Notes: generated by a model not told the origin, from the sequence alone. Positions 9,616 through 21,181 are shown, numbered from the stretch's first letter. The stretch: 64,000 bases of DNA from Costus lasius (GCA_027563935.2 CM050453.2:90370665-90434664); one strand, 5' to 3'. Made by a program: numbers and translations.

Positions 9616-12110
9616 ATGCCAAGAACAATTAGAACAGGCCAGCTTGTGCCAGATGATCCAGAGATTGAAAAGACCTTTTGAGCTCAAAGAAAAGTCCTAG
9701 ATCAACAGCTTGAGGAGCCTCATCGAGCCACATCTACAATGGACCATAACTGTTCACTAAAAGATTTTGCTGCACCAAATGTGCAGGGCCTACACTCTAG
9801 CATTGCTCGACCAGTGGTCGAAGCAAATAACTTCGAGATAAAGCCGGCCCTTGTGCATATGGTTCAACAGAACCAATTCAACGGTTCACTACAGGATGAC
9901 CCGAATTTACATTTGTCAATTCTTCTTGAATACTGTGATACCCTTAAAATTAATAGGGTAACTTCTGAAGCTATTCGCTTACGTCTTTTCCCTTTCTCTC
10001 TTAGGGACCGTGAGCAAGCATGACTACAGTCCCTTCCTCAAGGCTCAATCACAATATGAGATTAGCTCTCCTATGCGTTCCTCGCCAAATACTTCCCACC
10101 CAGCAAGACGGGTCAACTAAGGAACCAAATAACGAATTTCAGCCAGAGGAAAGGCGAGTCGCTCTACGAGGCCTGGGACCGTTTTAAGGAATTGCTACGA
10201 ATGTGCCCGCATCACGGACTAAAAAAATGGATACTAGTGTATACTTTTTATAATGGTCTCCTATATCATACTCGTCTGTCTGTAGATGCAGCTGCGGGCG
10301 AAGCGCTTATGAACAAGAACATAGACGATGTCATGAATTTGATCGAGGATATGGTTCTGAATCACTACCAGTGGACGAATGAGAAAAATTTCCCGGTGCA
10401 AGGAGGAGGAAAGCATGACCTTGACATGCCTAGTTCGTTGGCGGCAAAGGTTGACTCCTTGTCCCACCAACTTACTTCTATGAACTTTCATGCATCGTCT
10501 GTTAATTCAATTACTTGTGAAATTTGTGGGAATTCAGGGCATGGTGCTACTAACTGCCAGATTATGGCTCCTTCTTCTTCTGATTTGTCTATAGACCATG
10601 TCAATGCTATACACCAAGATTAGAGGAACCAGCATGACCCAATTTCAGGCACATACAACCCCGGGTGGAGGAATCATTCGAACTTCTTCTACCGGAACAC
10701 TCAGAACCATGTCAACCCACCGAACTTCAACAATCAGGCTCCCTAGGGAAATTCAAGCAATCAATTCTCTCATCCTCAATTCAGACAACCACCCAGATTT
10801 CAACAAAGGCAGTTTAATCAGCCTCAGAAATCTAGTTTAGAGTAACTACTGGAGAATTTTATCAATACTCAGTCAAAGCGAAATGAGGGTGTTGACGAGT
10901 CTATTCGGCAGTTAAATTCCAAGCTGGACTCCCTGATTTCTCACTCGAAGACACTTGAGAACCAGATTGCTCAACAAGCTATTTCAACCGCTAGGCCATC
11001 AGGGAAGCTCCCTTCTCAACCTGAGGCAAATCCGAGGGAGCACTGCAATGTGATTATGACAAGCAGTGGCACCTAGTTGCAAGATCCCAAGTTAGCCACT
11101 AGAGAAGCTATTATTGAAGAGTCTGAAGATGTAAGCATAGATGCCCAGTATTATGAGGTGTTGACTTTGGATTCTCAGGTTAAGCAAGCACCAGTCCTAA
11201 TTCCTTCACCACCTCACACACCACCAGTTTTCGGTCCTCAGAGATTGGCTATAACATTGATGGGACAATATAGCTCCTTCATTCAGAACCCTATTTCAAC
11301 CGCTAGGCCATCAGGGAAGCTCCCTTCTCAACCTGAGGCAAATCCGAGGGAGCACTGCAATGTGATTATGACAAGCAGTGGCACCTAGTTGCAAGATCCC
11401 AAGTTAGCCACTAGAGAAGCTATTGTTGAAGAGTCTGAAGATGTAAGCATAGATGCCCAGTATTATGTGGTGTTGATTTTGGATTCTCAGGTCAAGCAAG
11501 CACCAGTCCTAATTCCTTCACCACCTCACACACCACCAGTTTTCGGTCCCCAGAGATTGGCTATAACATTGATGGGACAATATAGCTCCTTCATTCAGAA
11601 CCCGCAGCCCAGAAAGCTTAACGATCCAGGCACTTTTACTGTCTCTTGTAAGATCAGCAATTTTTTATTAGAAAGAGCTCTCTGTGACTTGGGGGCTAGT
11701 GTTAGTATCATGCCTCTATCCCTTTTTAAAAAATCTAGATTTGGGAGGTTTGAAACCAACATCTATGGCTCTTCAACTCACTAATGGCTCTATTCACCAC
11801 CCAGAGGGAATTGTGGAAGATGTGCCACTTAAAGTTGGGGATTTCTTTATTCCAGTGGACTTCATGGTCCTGGATATGATGGAGAATGCCTGACTACTGC
11901 TTATATTGGGCCGACCCTTCCTTGCTACTGTCGGCTGTTATAGACGTTAAGAATGGGAAATTGTCCCTGAATATAGGTGAGATCGTTCTACAATTTAATC
12001 TTTCCATTAATATAAAAGAATTGTCTTTGCCAGGTTCTTGTTGCAGCCTTGAGTTAATGGTAGCGCCTACAAATCTTTCAAGGGAAAGGTGGGATCCTCT
12101 AATGTTGTTC
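9616..12110 (+). pseudogene. Athila-type gag and protease, decayed
   Basis: Starts at ATG 9616 (MPRTIRTGQLVPDDPEIEKT, then a stop). Gag follows in several frames: ANNFEIKPALVHMVQQNQF, LRLFPFSLRD, then KYFPPSKTGQLRNQI and YEAWDRFKELL.MCPHHGL, FYNGL, DAAAGEALMNK. An intact CCHC knuckle (CEICGNSGHGATNC) is at about 10517-10560. Protease follows near 11600-11950 with ALCDLGASVSIMPLSL, split by a frameshift from ALQLTNGSI..PEGIVEDVPLKVG and LGRPFLATV. Athila protease has DLGAS rather than the DTG/DSG of most gypsy elements, and this fits. Reverse transcriptase, RNase H and integrase are all missing: the text passes into the post-pol region by about 12100. A 312-bp tandem duplication lies between knuckle and protease. 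Confidence 0.85.
10981..11604 (+). repeat. 312-bp tandem duplication inside gag-protease
   Basis: Units 10981-11292 and 11293-11604 differ at only a handful of positions (for example gctattattg versus gctattgttg, ggtcctcag versus ggtccccag). The length is divisible by three, so the frame is preserved; each unit carries the same in-frame TAG after 'agcagtggcacc'. Confidence 0.95.
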
Positions 12111-12652
12111 TGATTGAAGGAGGAGGTGATCCCTTATGGGGAATTGTCCAACGCTCACCCCAACATAGCTGACCAAAGGGTGCTGCATGCTAGACTTATA
12201 GATATTGATTCCAAGAGTGATGAGAAGGAAGATTATGTGTTTAAAACTTTTTCTATACCAAGTACTCTAAAGACATTTTGTTTTGCACACCGATTATTAT
12301 TTTTGCTAATATCTACAAGTGTAACATTTAGGCGGCGAAGAATGGGGCATCTACATGTCCTTTCCTCAGCCTCTGACCCACCAAATGTGCCACGATCTAT
12401 TCAGACTTAGGTCAAGCTGTCGACCTTAAACCAGCGCTTCATGGGAGGTAGCCCATGGATTTATCTTGAGTTGTGTGGTTAGATAAACTCGTTGATTATT
12501 GTTGTGATTGTTTTGTTGTTTGTTATCTTTGTTTTGATATTTTTGTGATATCCCATGGTACGATTTTTATGATTTTATACATTGAATAGCATCTTACTAA
12601 TTGTGGGAATTTTTTTATAATTTGTTAGAAATTTTTGCATGTCACCATCGTG
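12111..12652 (+). other. Post-pol non-coding region with conserved hairpin
   Basis: After protease remnants the sequence holds no domain. At 12440-12457 CATGGG and CCCATG flank a 6-base loop (AGGTAG), preceded by 'cagcgctt'. Element I has the counterpart at the same place after integrase (48560-48577), with CTTGGG/CCCAAG arms. The rest to 12650 is T-rich and featureless. Confidence 0.55.
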
Positions 12653-12957
12653 ATCACGGCCTAGCCGTGACGACCATCATGGCCGTGATGCCCTCGTCGA
12701 TATCAGGGGTGTTTTCCCGAAGCAGGCACGGATATGTAGTGTTTCTCGTCACGACCGTGATCGAGATTGGGAGATGTTTTTTGGCCGCACTGATCATGGC
12801 ATGGGGGATGTTCGATATCATGGCCATGATCACTATTATCAGATTTTTCACCGAGTTAGGAATGGTCGTGCCGTGTTCACCATCACACTTGTGATTATGA
12901 TTCCGGATGTCCGTGAGCCAAACACGGCATAGCCGTGATACTCATCACGGGTCTCGA
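12653..12957 (+). repeat. Composite-dyad array upstream of the env-like ORF
   Basis: Same design as in LTR B: composites at 12653-12689 (ATCACGGCCTAGCCGTGAC, 4 bp, ATCATGGCCGTGAT), 12725-12761, about 12793-12830, about 12859-12895 and 12921-12957. Starts are 62-72 bp apart. The last composite ends three bases before a TATA box. Confidence 0.85.
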
Positions 12958-12959
12958 TT

Positions 12960-12969
12960 TATAAAAAGG
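12960..12969 (+). promoter_or_regulatory. Candidate internal promoter for the env-like ORF
   Basis: TATAAAAAGG directly after the dyad array, about 610 bp before the env-like ATG. The following leader (12970-13582) is GC-rich and C/T-rich with no supported gene. A TATA at this spot, following the same repeat that precedes the LTR TATA, suggests a second transcription start; this is inferred. Confidence 0.5.
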
Positions 12970-13582
12970 GCGCGGCGGTGGAACTTAGAGTTCACACCCG
13001 TTCCAGTGCCGCCGCCACCACTTTTCCGTCGATTCTGGCCTCAAAACTTTCCAGATCTCCCTTCCGATGCCATCCGTTGCTTCAGCATCCTTCTCCGGTT
13101 CTTGGTGACCCCAAGATCCGATTTTCTCTGTGAGTTTTCACCTGTTCGCCGCTTTCACCGCTAGTAGCCGCCTTCTGCCGATTTCAGTCGATTCTTGTCG
13201 CAGCCTGAGCTCCAAGCCTCCCCATTGCCGGCCGTCACTTCCCTTCACCTTCCGGCACTTTCAGATTTCTAGATCTGGGGGTGTTCCATCCCAAATCTGA
13301 GTTTTTGACTCCGCTACCACCAGTTCTTCACTTCCAGTGCCGCTGCCCGCTATTTGTCTTGGTCGCCGCCAGTTTACTCCAGTGCTGTCGCCGGCTCTTC
13401 TCGACACATTTACAAATCTTCAGAGTAGTCGCCGACTTTGTCCCATACACCTCCCACTCTTCAGATCTCCTCCTCAGCCATCCTTCCAGTCGCTAGCCAC
13501 CGCCACTTCATCGTAATCGGCCGCCCCCGCTTTCCTTCTTTCTTCCAACCGGCCGTTCTCAGCCGTTCCTTGGTCTATCACC

Positions 13583-14818
13583 ATGTCTGGCCGAAGGAAG
13601 ACAATGGCTTGAAAGTCTACCTCCAAGCGGCCGGACGTGGAGCAGGAACCGAACGAGTATGGTATTATTTTCTAGGATGCCACGCAGAAGGCGCGTTATG
13701 ATCTCTTGGAGTCCCGGCGGGTCGTCAACACCCGTTACTTAGATCGCAACACTCTCACGATGCTGGGGCTTCACGATGATGTCTATTGGATGTTCCAGCA
13801 GATCAGTTGGGACGAGTTCTTCCAGACGACGCTGGTGACTTATGTACCTCTTACTCTGGAGTTCATGTCGTCCCTAGTGGTCGACGTGAACATACATGAC
13901 GATGACGACGATGGCACCGTCGTCTCCTTCCGGCTAGCAAACCAGGATCATATTCTCACGCTCTCCCAGCTTAATCAGATCTATGGTTTCCCAAAGGATG
14001 GTACTCGCCTGGTCTCGCGAGAGTTCAGTGATCAGGACTTTTGGGCTGCAATTTCTGGGCAGCGACCTTTTGTCTCGCGGACGGCACACTCGAGCCATGT
14101 CAACAACCTGTGCTTCCACTACGTGCATCGAGTGTTGGCACACACGATCTTCACGCGTGGGGAGAGTGATGCCTTAATGCGCACCACCGAGCTGCTCTTT
14201 CTCTGGTCAATGGTACATTCCTGCAAGTTAAATATAACTTTTTATCTAATTAAACAATTGCAGAAGTTGGCCAGTGCCCAAAAGGGAGTTATAGCTTCCG
14301 GAGGTCTTATCACACCTATCGCGATAGCCATGGGCATCGAGCCCTATGGAGTGGAGCAGGTGCACGGTAGCACCCGCATCGATTTGGAGTTGTGCCAGGC
14401 GATGAAGATGGTCACTCGCGAGGGTGACGCCTTCAGCCTCCTCTTTCATGGGAGCCACTTCACGATGCTGCTCCCGAACCCTGTGTGCACTACTATTCGC
14501 GAGCGACGAAACTGGCACATGCTTCCAGTAACTGATGAGGACGTTCCAATAGACACGGCACCACCTTCTCCTTCCTTCTGCACCTTCAGGCATGCCGAGC
14601 CATCTGCTTCAACGTCTACTGTGAACGCCTATGCCAACATAGAGGGCTACCTCAAGGCGATTTGCGAGGACCAGCATGAGTCATGCCTCGAGATGCAGGA
14701 TGTTCTTCAGCGCCTAAAGGATATAGAGGAGGAGCAGTCCCGCCAAGGTCGGTTGCAGGCCGAGAACACCAGAGATATTCAGGAGATGCTGCGGCAAATG
14801 AATACTCATCGATGGTGA
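13583..14818 (+). pseudogene. Athila env-like ORF (ATHILA ORF-1 family)
   Basis: The ATG at 13583 gives MSGRRKTMA and then two in-frame stops (13610-13612 and 13673-13675); after these the frame is open to 14818, roughly 380 codons. Conserved blocks shared with the minus-strand copy in element I are NEYGIIF, ARY.LL, RRVVNTRY, VHRVLAHTIF, KGVIASGG and IAIAMGIEPYGVE. An acidic DDDDD run occurs early, and the C-terminal ~100 residues (from YANIEGYL) look like a coiled coil. Function of this plant ORF is unknown; it sits where retroviral env would be, but no clear signal peptide or membrane span is visible here. Frames that start at 13706 rely on TTG; alignment with element I supports 13583. Confidence 0.8.
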
Positions 14819-15440
14819 TCTTGCTTTATCTTTAGTAAGTTGCTATGCTATCTTGTACTTTTGAGCTGCATAGGAGACTATGCAGTTCTTTGCCGTGGGT
14901 AGAGGGTTTCCCTCTTTGTTTGTGTTCGTCATGCTACATCTTGTTATCTTCTACTTGTTGTACTTTTAGTTGACTTTGTTGGTTTATTTGCATAGCACTG
15001 AGTTTCTATGATGTTTATTCATGTTCATGTCATGCTTATGCTATTTTACCTTTGATGACTGCAAAGAACTAAGTCTGTGATTGTGTCCCTTCTACTTGTC
15101 CTCAGTTCTTACACTGCTCTGAATCATAATGATAATATGAATGATATGTGTGTCTTGAGTTCAATGAATGAAATTCTTATTATGACTACTTTTATGCTTA
15201 TAGTTCGAGGTTTTAGAATGTTATTGTGTATGCTTTACTGTGGTTTGCACGATGTTTTAGTGGTTGATCCCCATCTTCTGAATTACTTCTTACATGACAT
15301 TATGTTTTGACAATTCATGTTTATCTACTCCTTGTTGACAGCTTTTCAAGTTGAACTGTTGCATTCAAAAACAAGGGAGACAAAAAGGGGCAGTGGTACC
15401 AAAGCGAAGATGAATCCAAAGGTTTCATCTAACTTGGCAC
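14819..15440 (+). other. Non-coding DNA after the env-like ORF, with PPT-like tract
   Basis: T-rich DNA without a supported gene. Near 15374-15391 'gggagacaaaaaggggcag' resembles the polypurine stretch preceding a 3' LTR, but the expected B-type 3' LTR does not follow; the text runs into the A arm. Confidence 0.45.
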
Positions 15441-16402
15441 TATCCTCTTTGCGGTGTCGTCTCCACGCTGCCTCGAAGGCATGCTGCGTTCATTTTTCTT
15501 CACCAAAGAAGAAAGGGGCGGAGAGGTTCTCGGCATGCAGCAGGAGAGGCCTCGTCGCCTCCTCCCTCAGCCGCCTTTGTAGCCGGAAGCCTGCTGCTGA
15601 TGGATCGTCATCGATGATGGTGAAGGAGAAGAGCTCGTCGCCGCTGGAAATCAGAACATAGAAGAAGCTTGCCGAAGAAGAAGATCACGGAAGGGAAAAT
15701 CCACTCTATTGCTCTTCAATATGAGTTTACAAAACCCTCCTCTCCTCCCAGAATCCGCTCATCGGATTCTCTCTCTCATCGGCAGCACCTCTGCTGCCGA
15801 CTGCTCTCCACGCTTTCTATCGCAGGTGTCTCTTTGTTCTCCGCCTCTCAGGGTTTCCTCTCTAGCTCCTCTCTGAGGATCTCCCTCTAGTTCTTCCACT
15901 CTAGGAAGAGCAACGCTCGTCATTGCCAGGAGCTCTCCCCTTTCGTCTGCTCCTCGGACAAATTTATAGGGCAGTGGCGTCGCTCGCCTCTGCCGCTGGA
16001 TTCGGTCGCTAATGTCACCCGATCCGCACGCGCCGCCTCCAGACTTTGTCGTCGTCTCTCTGCACGTTCGGGGAAGTCGCCAAAGGAAGTCTTTGGCGTC
16101 TCCTCGTCAAAGCCGTGTCCTTCGCCGAGGAAGCAACCTGCCTTGTGTCACTTGCCTCTGCGTCAACTGCTTCTTCCTCTAAGGATGCCGCAGAGATCAC
16201 CGCTCGTCTTGCATTGTCTACTGCGTCGCTGAAACCTTCGAAGACTGCCACTGAAGACGGCGATGCCGTGGCTCTCTGGTCAAAATCGGAAAGCGTCCTT
16301 ATTTTAACCCAAATCTGGGCTCCTCTCTCGCCGTTGTAGCATGGGCTTGGGCTGTGGCCCAGCCCTGCTTTGTTGAGCCTAGTCCGAATAATTTCGAGCA
16401 TC
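15441..16402 (-). mobile_element. Element A, right LTR arm (5'-side LTR, truncated)
   Basis: About 960 bp matching 4400-5355. On the minus strand it starts TGATGCTCGAAATT or TGCTCGAAATT. The far end with GGGCGTGACA and the following primer site is lost at the junction near 15440, so roughly 160 bp of LTR are missing. The copia text resumes at once on its right side. Confidence 0.65.
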
Positions 16403-17181
16403 ATAATTGGCATAGTATACTAGGACATTTAAACTTTAAATATATATCTAGGATGGATCATCAAGAACTAATCCCTATAACTATATCAAAAAATGAAAAC
16501 TGTCAGATCTGTTCTCAAGCTAAACATCCTAGGAAACCTTTTAAATATATACCTCATAGGGACTCTGATCTTCTTGAACTTATCCACTCAGATGTTTGTG
16601 ACTCTTGTAGAGTTCCAACTAGGAGTGATAGCAAATACTTTTTCACCATCATATATAATTCTTCTAAATTTTGTTACACCTATCTTTTGAAGTCCAAAGA
16701 TGAAGTTCTACCTCAATTCAAAATCTATAAAGCTGAAGTAGAAAACTAATTAAATAAAAAGGTTAAAATCATTAGATCTGATAGCGGTGGCGAATATACC
16801 TCTAATAAATTTACCTAGTTCTGTTAAGAATACGGGATAATTCATCAGGTTACTGCCCTTTACTCTCCTCAGTCTAATGGAGTGACTGAAAGGAACAACA
16901 TAACTTGCTATCCTTAAAGTTTGTTTCATTCAAAATAGAGTTCCTTATAAGAATACTCCTTACACTCTTAGATCATTGAAAACCCTATGATACTTTCCTA
17001 ACCATTCCCTTGATTGGTCTTTCTTTAGCAAGTTTGTATGTGGGATGGCTCCCTAGAGTTATCTCTCAATAAATCTTTGATAGTAGTTAATGAATTTGAG
17101 GAAGGATCTTAGCTCCATATCCTTATTTGGCACTAACCATTTAACGATGGTTTGGATTTTATCATTATCCATGTGATCTAG
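16403..17181 (+). pseudogene. Ty1/copia element C, right part (integrase)
   Basis: Picks up where 4235 stopped: WHSILGHLNFKYI, the zinc-finger Cys pair CQICSQAKHPRKPF, then LELIHSDVCDSCRVPTRS with the first catalytic Asp, and SKDEVLPQFK. After a stop, RSDSGGEYTSNKF carries the second Asp and YSPQSNGVTERN the catalytic Glu. Beyond about 16910 the frame is broken but NRVPYKNTPYTL is readable. No reverse transcriptase follows; element E inserts at 17182. Confidence 0.85.
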
Positions 17182-18835
17182 TGTTAGGCCTTCGGGCTAG
17201 AAATTAGCCGCGGCCCAAATTTCCAGCCCGATTCCATCGGCCCAGCCCAGATCCGAAATCGCCCAACGGGCGATTCGCATCACTTGCTTTGGATGCTGGC
17301 GCGCCGTGGGTCGACGTGACAGGACGTGGCTCGGTTCGCGTGCAGACGTGGAGGCGAAAGAAAAAATGAGGCTTCGTCCTCGTTCGGGGTTAACGAGCTT
17401 TTGGAACGAAAAAGCTCACGATCGTCCGCTCTCGACCTCCCTCTCCTCTCCGGCTGACTCCAGCCAGCACAACGTCGTCGGATCTCTTTCACCAAGCTCT
17501 GCAATGCTACCGGTGGTGTGGGTGGGTGGATCGGTTAGCGTGGAGCTCTCCGTCCTCTTCTTCCTCTTCGCCGTCGTCGCCTTCATCTCTTTCACATCCA
17601 TTGCTGCTGCAGCTGCTACCGTTGACCGGACCGCCTCGGAAGGCTTGCCTGCAACCTCTTCACCGAAAAGGAGCCGGCAGCGTGAGTGATCATCGAGGTA
17701 TCCTTCTACCTCCTTCCTTTGTTTCCGTCGATTTTCTTGTCCTGTGTAGTGGCCATGTCCGCCGGTCGAGCTCGCGGCTCTCGGCGTTTTCTCCTCTGTT
17801 CCCCGTCGACATCCTTCCCTGTCTGAACGCTGGCCGCCTGTGTGCGTGAAGTTTCGGCTTCGGACCCGCCTGTGTGCGGACGCGATCTCCTGCTCGCCAG
17901 ACGAGCTCTCTCCGCCTGCGCGCGGAGCTCCCTCGTATTCCCTCGCCGCCTGTGTGTGGTCTTCCCCTCTCCCTCCCTCTGGTCGCCCGTGGACGAGCGT
18001 CACGTCTGCCCTCTTCTTTGCCGACAAGGGAGAACGGAAGGCGGCACCTTCTCCGCCAACGGAGGAACAGCTCAGAGGTCGTCACTTTCGTCGACAACGG
18101 GTAAGCGAGAAGGAGCATCCAGACCTCCTTCCCGTCGGCCACCGGACGCCAGCGTTCCCTTCTGTGAGGATGTGCAGCGGGGAGGCTAGTGCCCCCCCCC
18201 CCCCTTCCCAACTTCCCTTCTCAGCCGGGCTCGCCCAAGTGCGAGCGTTGTCTCCTTAGTTCCGGCCATCACCGGCTTGTGTAGTCGCCTTCGCGCGAAC
18301 CTTCCCTGCAGCCGTTCTCGCCTACGTGCGAGACGCACGAGTCCGGGGTTCCTTCGTCCCCTACGTGGGACATCACCAATGAAGTGTCGTCCGGCCTCTT
18401 CGCCAGCGTTCGAGTGAGGAGCCGGCTGGATCCGCGAATGTGAGGGTGAGTCCGACTTCCCGTCGGGGAACGTTCGGTTACTCCCCTCGGTTCTCTCTCC
18501 GATATCTGTGCGGGTTCGGAAACTATTGCGGACCCCGTCCGACGCAATCGGACACGGGTGAACCCCTTTTGGGTTCCGGTGAACCCGGTTTGACTCGACG
18601 ACACCGGTCTTCGGTGAATCGTCTACGTTGACATGAGCCGTGTTGGAACGGCAGCGATCCTTGTTGAGTCCATAGTCAGGCTGGGAGTCGGTTCGAGGAA
18701 TTGACTCCGCCAGTCGCGCCCAATCCAGCAGTTTCGACCGTTATGATACCTGCGTTGACGTAATTGGACTCGAGTCAAGCGTTGACTCACATGGAAATTC
18801 ACAAAAAAAATATTACCGTAATTCATGGCGTGACA
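17182..18835 (+). repeat. 5' LTR of element E
   Basis: 1654 bp, GC-rich and C/T-rich, which produces several long open frames on both strands that I do not take as genes. It contains a poly-C run at about 18191-18204. About 200 bp around 18010-18215 and about 100 bp around 18431-18530 are absent from the 3' LTR, while the 3' LTR has extra sequence near 21235-21300. Confidence 0.9.
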
Positions 18836-18838
18836 GTA

Positions 18839-18855
18839 TGGTATCAAAGCCGAGG
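18839..18855 (+). other. Primer binding site of element E
   Basis: TGGTATCAAAGCCGAGG three bases inside the LTR. It is close to the plant initiator-Met tRNA site TGGTATCAGAGC, also used by element K. Confidence 0.8.
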
Positions 18856-18924
18856 TTGGCTGCACGTTTCAACTCATACGAGTGTCGTACGTGCATGTTG
18901 ACTGACCTTCCTGCTTGTGCTCAG

Positions 18925-19221
18925 ATGGCGTCGTCGACAGATAGCAGACTATTGTCTCTCGAGGACATGGTCATAGATGGGGTTTTGGATCCCCGCTTCA
19001 CGGTGGAGATTATCTCCACACTGGTCGTCTCCAACGAGCGTGTCGTAGCTCAGGTGACTCAACACACCAAGGAGCTAGAGGCATCCCAAGCAGAGGTCGC
19101 GATGCTAAAGCGCGCTACGGCGGCTTTGATAGCATCGACCACGGCCGATTCCGGCCAAGAGACCGTCATGCGACGACCCACATTTTGGCCCACAGCCTAC
19201 TTGAGCGCTCCGGTTATTTAG
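18925..19221 (+). pseudogene. Element E gag, N-terminal fragment
   Basis: The ATG at 18925 opens MASSTDSRLLSLEDMV and runs 98 codons to a stop, with a heptad-like stretch (VTQHTKELEASQAEVAML). It lies directly after the primer site, as gag should. The capsid core and zinc knuckle that should follow are absent; the text passes into the shared module. Confidence 0.6.
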
Positions 19222-19365
19222 GTCAGGGTACGGGATCGAGCACTGCCTGAACCCGGATCCAACCCCGTTAATCAATGGGGTTTGCGTGCGTCGTGGGAGT
19301 GGCGTGAAGACGTGGGACGCGTCCTAGAGCTTGCCCTTTCGGAGGGGTGTGTTGCTCCACGAAAT

Positions 19366-19930
19366 TTGAGGAAAAGTTAGCAGACTTCAAAACTGCTATT
19401 TAAGGAAAAGTTGACAGACTTTAAAACTGCTACTCAGGGAGATAAAATGAGAAAAAGTTAATAGACTCTAAAATTGCTATTTGGGACATGGGGAGTGGAC
19501 GATGTCCATCTAAAACAAAAGATATCTCTCTCCTTGGTTCAACTGAGCCAACTTTGCATAAGGGGATGCCTTTGTGTAAGGGAAGCTTGGGTGAACAAGC
19601 AAGGAAAAATCCTTGAAATTAGTCCGAGCTGGGTTTCTCAACATGAAGGGACGTCTTTATGAGGGGGAGACTCACGGACAAAATAGTATTTGAGGTGAGC
19701 TAAGTTACTCTTCGACGGAGGTGATATGAGACACCTTCGAAAAGGATGAGACTTAGGCGCTACCAAGTTGGATGAGTCTCCCTGGGAAATATGCGATCCG
19801 ATTCGATCGCGGGTATTGTCGAACCCTCTCTACAATTCAGTTGAAAACTTCGAGTGCAAGTCGAGCCGCACTAAAAGATTCATCGAGGACGATGAACGGC
19901 TAAGAGAGTTGGACTTAAAATGTCCCAAGC
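19366..19930 (+). repeat. Hairpin-repeat module shared with element H
   Basis: Three copies of an imperfect ~40-bp unit around AGCAGACTTTAAAACTGCT (19366-19485) are followed by 'gacgatgtccat', 'ggatgcctttgtg' and 'gggacgtctttatgaggggg' blocks. The same order of blocks occurs at 29676-30360 and 32368-33050 in element H, where it sits just before the polypurine tract. Here it lies between gag and RNase H. No protein is evident. Confidence 0.85.
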
Positions 19931-19974
19931 ACAGGACCGAGTGAGGTCGGTTGGCACAGTAGACCTCGAGGTCT

Positions 19975-20450
19975 TAGGGATATCGTACGATGTGGATATC
20001 ATAATCGGCAGTTGGCAGGGCCGCTGCCATGCGAAGATTTGGGAAACCTTTTGAGGTTCACACCGACCCTTCAGATCAAGTAATCGGTGGTGTGTTGATA
20101 TAGGATGGGCATCCTGTAGCTTTCGAGAGTCGAAAGCTGAATGAGGCAGAGCAGAGGTACTCCGCCCATAAAAAGAAGATGGTTGCAGTGGTGTACTGCC
20201 TTCGAATATGGAGAGTTTATCTCCTGGTTAATGCCTTCGTGGTGAAAACGATAATGTGGCGAATACATATTTCACCACTCGGAAGAAATTATTGGCCAAA
20301 CAAGCCAGATGGCAGGAATTCCTAACAGAATTCCAGTTCCAGTGGGAACACAAGCTTGGAAAGGCTAATGTGGTGCCTAATGCATTGAGTAGGCTAAACG
20401 CCTTAGTCTGCTTCACGATCTCCATAATGGAAGGAGATCTCTTTACGAGG
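19975..20450 (+). pseudogene. Element E RNase H remnant
   Basis: In shifting frames: FEVHTDPSDQVIGGVL, then a stop, then [27 protein letters not shown], and finally [20 protein letters not shown] with VPNALSRLNAL, which is the usual RNase H to integrase transition. The reverse transcriptase that should precede it is missing. Confidence 0.8.
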
Positions 20451-20548
20451 ATAAAAGCAACAGATACTTTCAATGAGGGGTATCAAAAATTGGTTCAGCA
20501 GATCAAGTCGTGTATGACTCGATGATAGTATTTGGGTAGACGAAGCGG

Positions 20549-21170
20549 GTGAATGTCTTCGTGGAGGACCGCCTTCGTCATTTTGTGACTGCGAGTCAAA
20601 AGGATTGGGTGAGGTGGATGGATTCGGCACAGCTTGCCTACAATCTCCACAGATTATCATCTACAGGGCACGGCCCCTTCGAACTTGTGTTAGGGAGACA
20701 GTCCCTAAATTCAGTTGATATCTCGTTGGGGACCTCCAAGGGAGAGATATCCTGTAACTCAATGGCCAACGCGTGAGCGAGTGAAGTCGCTCTAGGAGGC
20801 TAGACACTACCTCGAGGTAGCCGCGAGACGAATGCAACAATACGCAAATCGTCGATATCAGGATGAAGCGGCATCCGACGTTCCATGTGAGCTTCCTGAA
20901 GAGATTTCATAAGGATCTAGGGGATCTAGCTCAGTCACAGGCACTTCGTGTGCCTTTGACGGTTCGAACGGAGTTCGACCAAAGGATCGGAGAGATCCTA
21001 GATCACCAAGTTTTGGGGACATAGCTGGATGAACCGACGAACATAATTTCTTGTTCGGTGGGAAGGTTCTCCAATGGAAGAAGCTACGTGGTATAGGACG
21101 TCCGAACTATGGCAGTTCGAGGATGAGATCCAACGTTATTTAGAGTCACCGAGGGCGGCGACTCGCTCTG
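20549..21170 (+). pseudogene. Element E integrase C-terminus and chromodomain
   Basis: Opens with the integrase tail (DWVRWMDSAQLAYN, then GHGPFELVLGRQ), then in another frame KRHPTFHVSFLKRFHKDL, then the chromodomain: EFDQRIGEILDHQVLGT and, after a decayed stretch, EEATWYRTSELWQFEDEI. The chromodomain marks the chromovirus branch of Ty3/gypsy, where it is thought to target integration to modified chromatin. The integrase catalytic core is absent. Confidence 0.8.
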
Positions 21171-21181
21171 GAGGGGGAGAA
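21170..21181 (+). other. Polypurine tract of element E
   Basis: GGAGGGGGAGAA immediately before the TG of the 3' LTR; the same GAGGGGGAGAATG sequence precedes LTRs 2 and 3 of element H. Confidence 0.8.

Noticed and set aside
13706..14818. Env-like ORF starting at 13706
   Set aside because: Position 13706 is TTG; homology to the copy in element I extends upstream through two stops to ATG 13583, so the start is upstream and the gene is broken.
17306..18259. Long overlapping open frames on both strands in LTR E (also 21355-22258)
   Set aside because: C/T-rich LTR DNA with few stop codons; frames are present on both strands, are not conserved in frame between the two LTRs, and match no domain.
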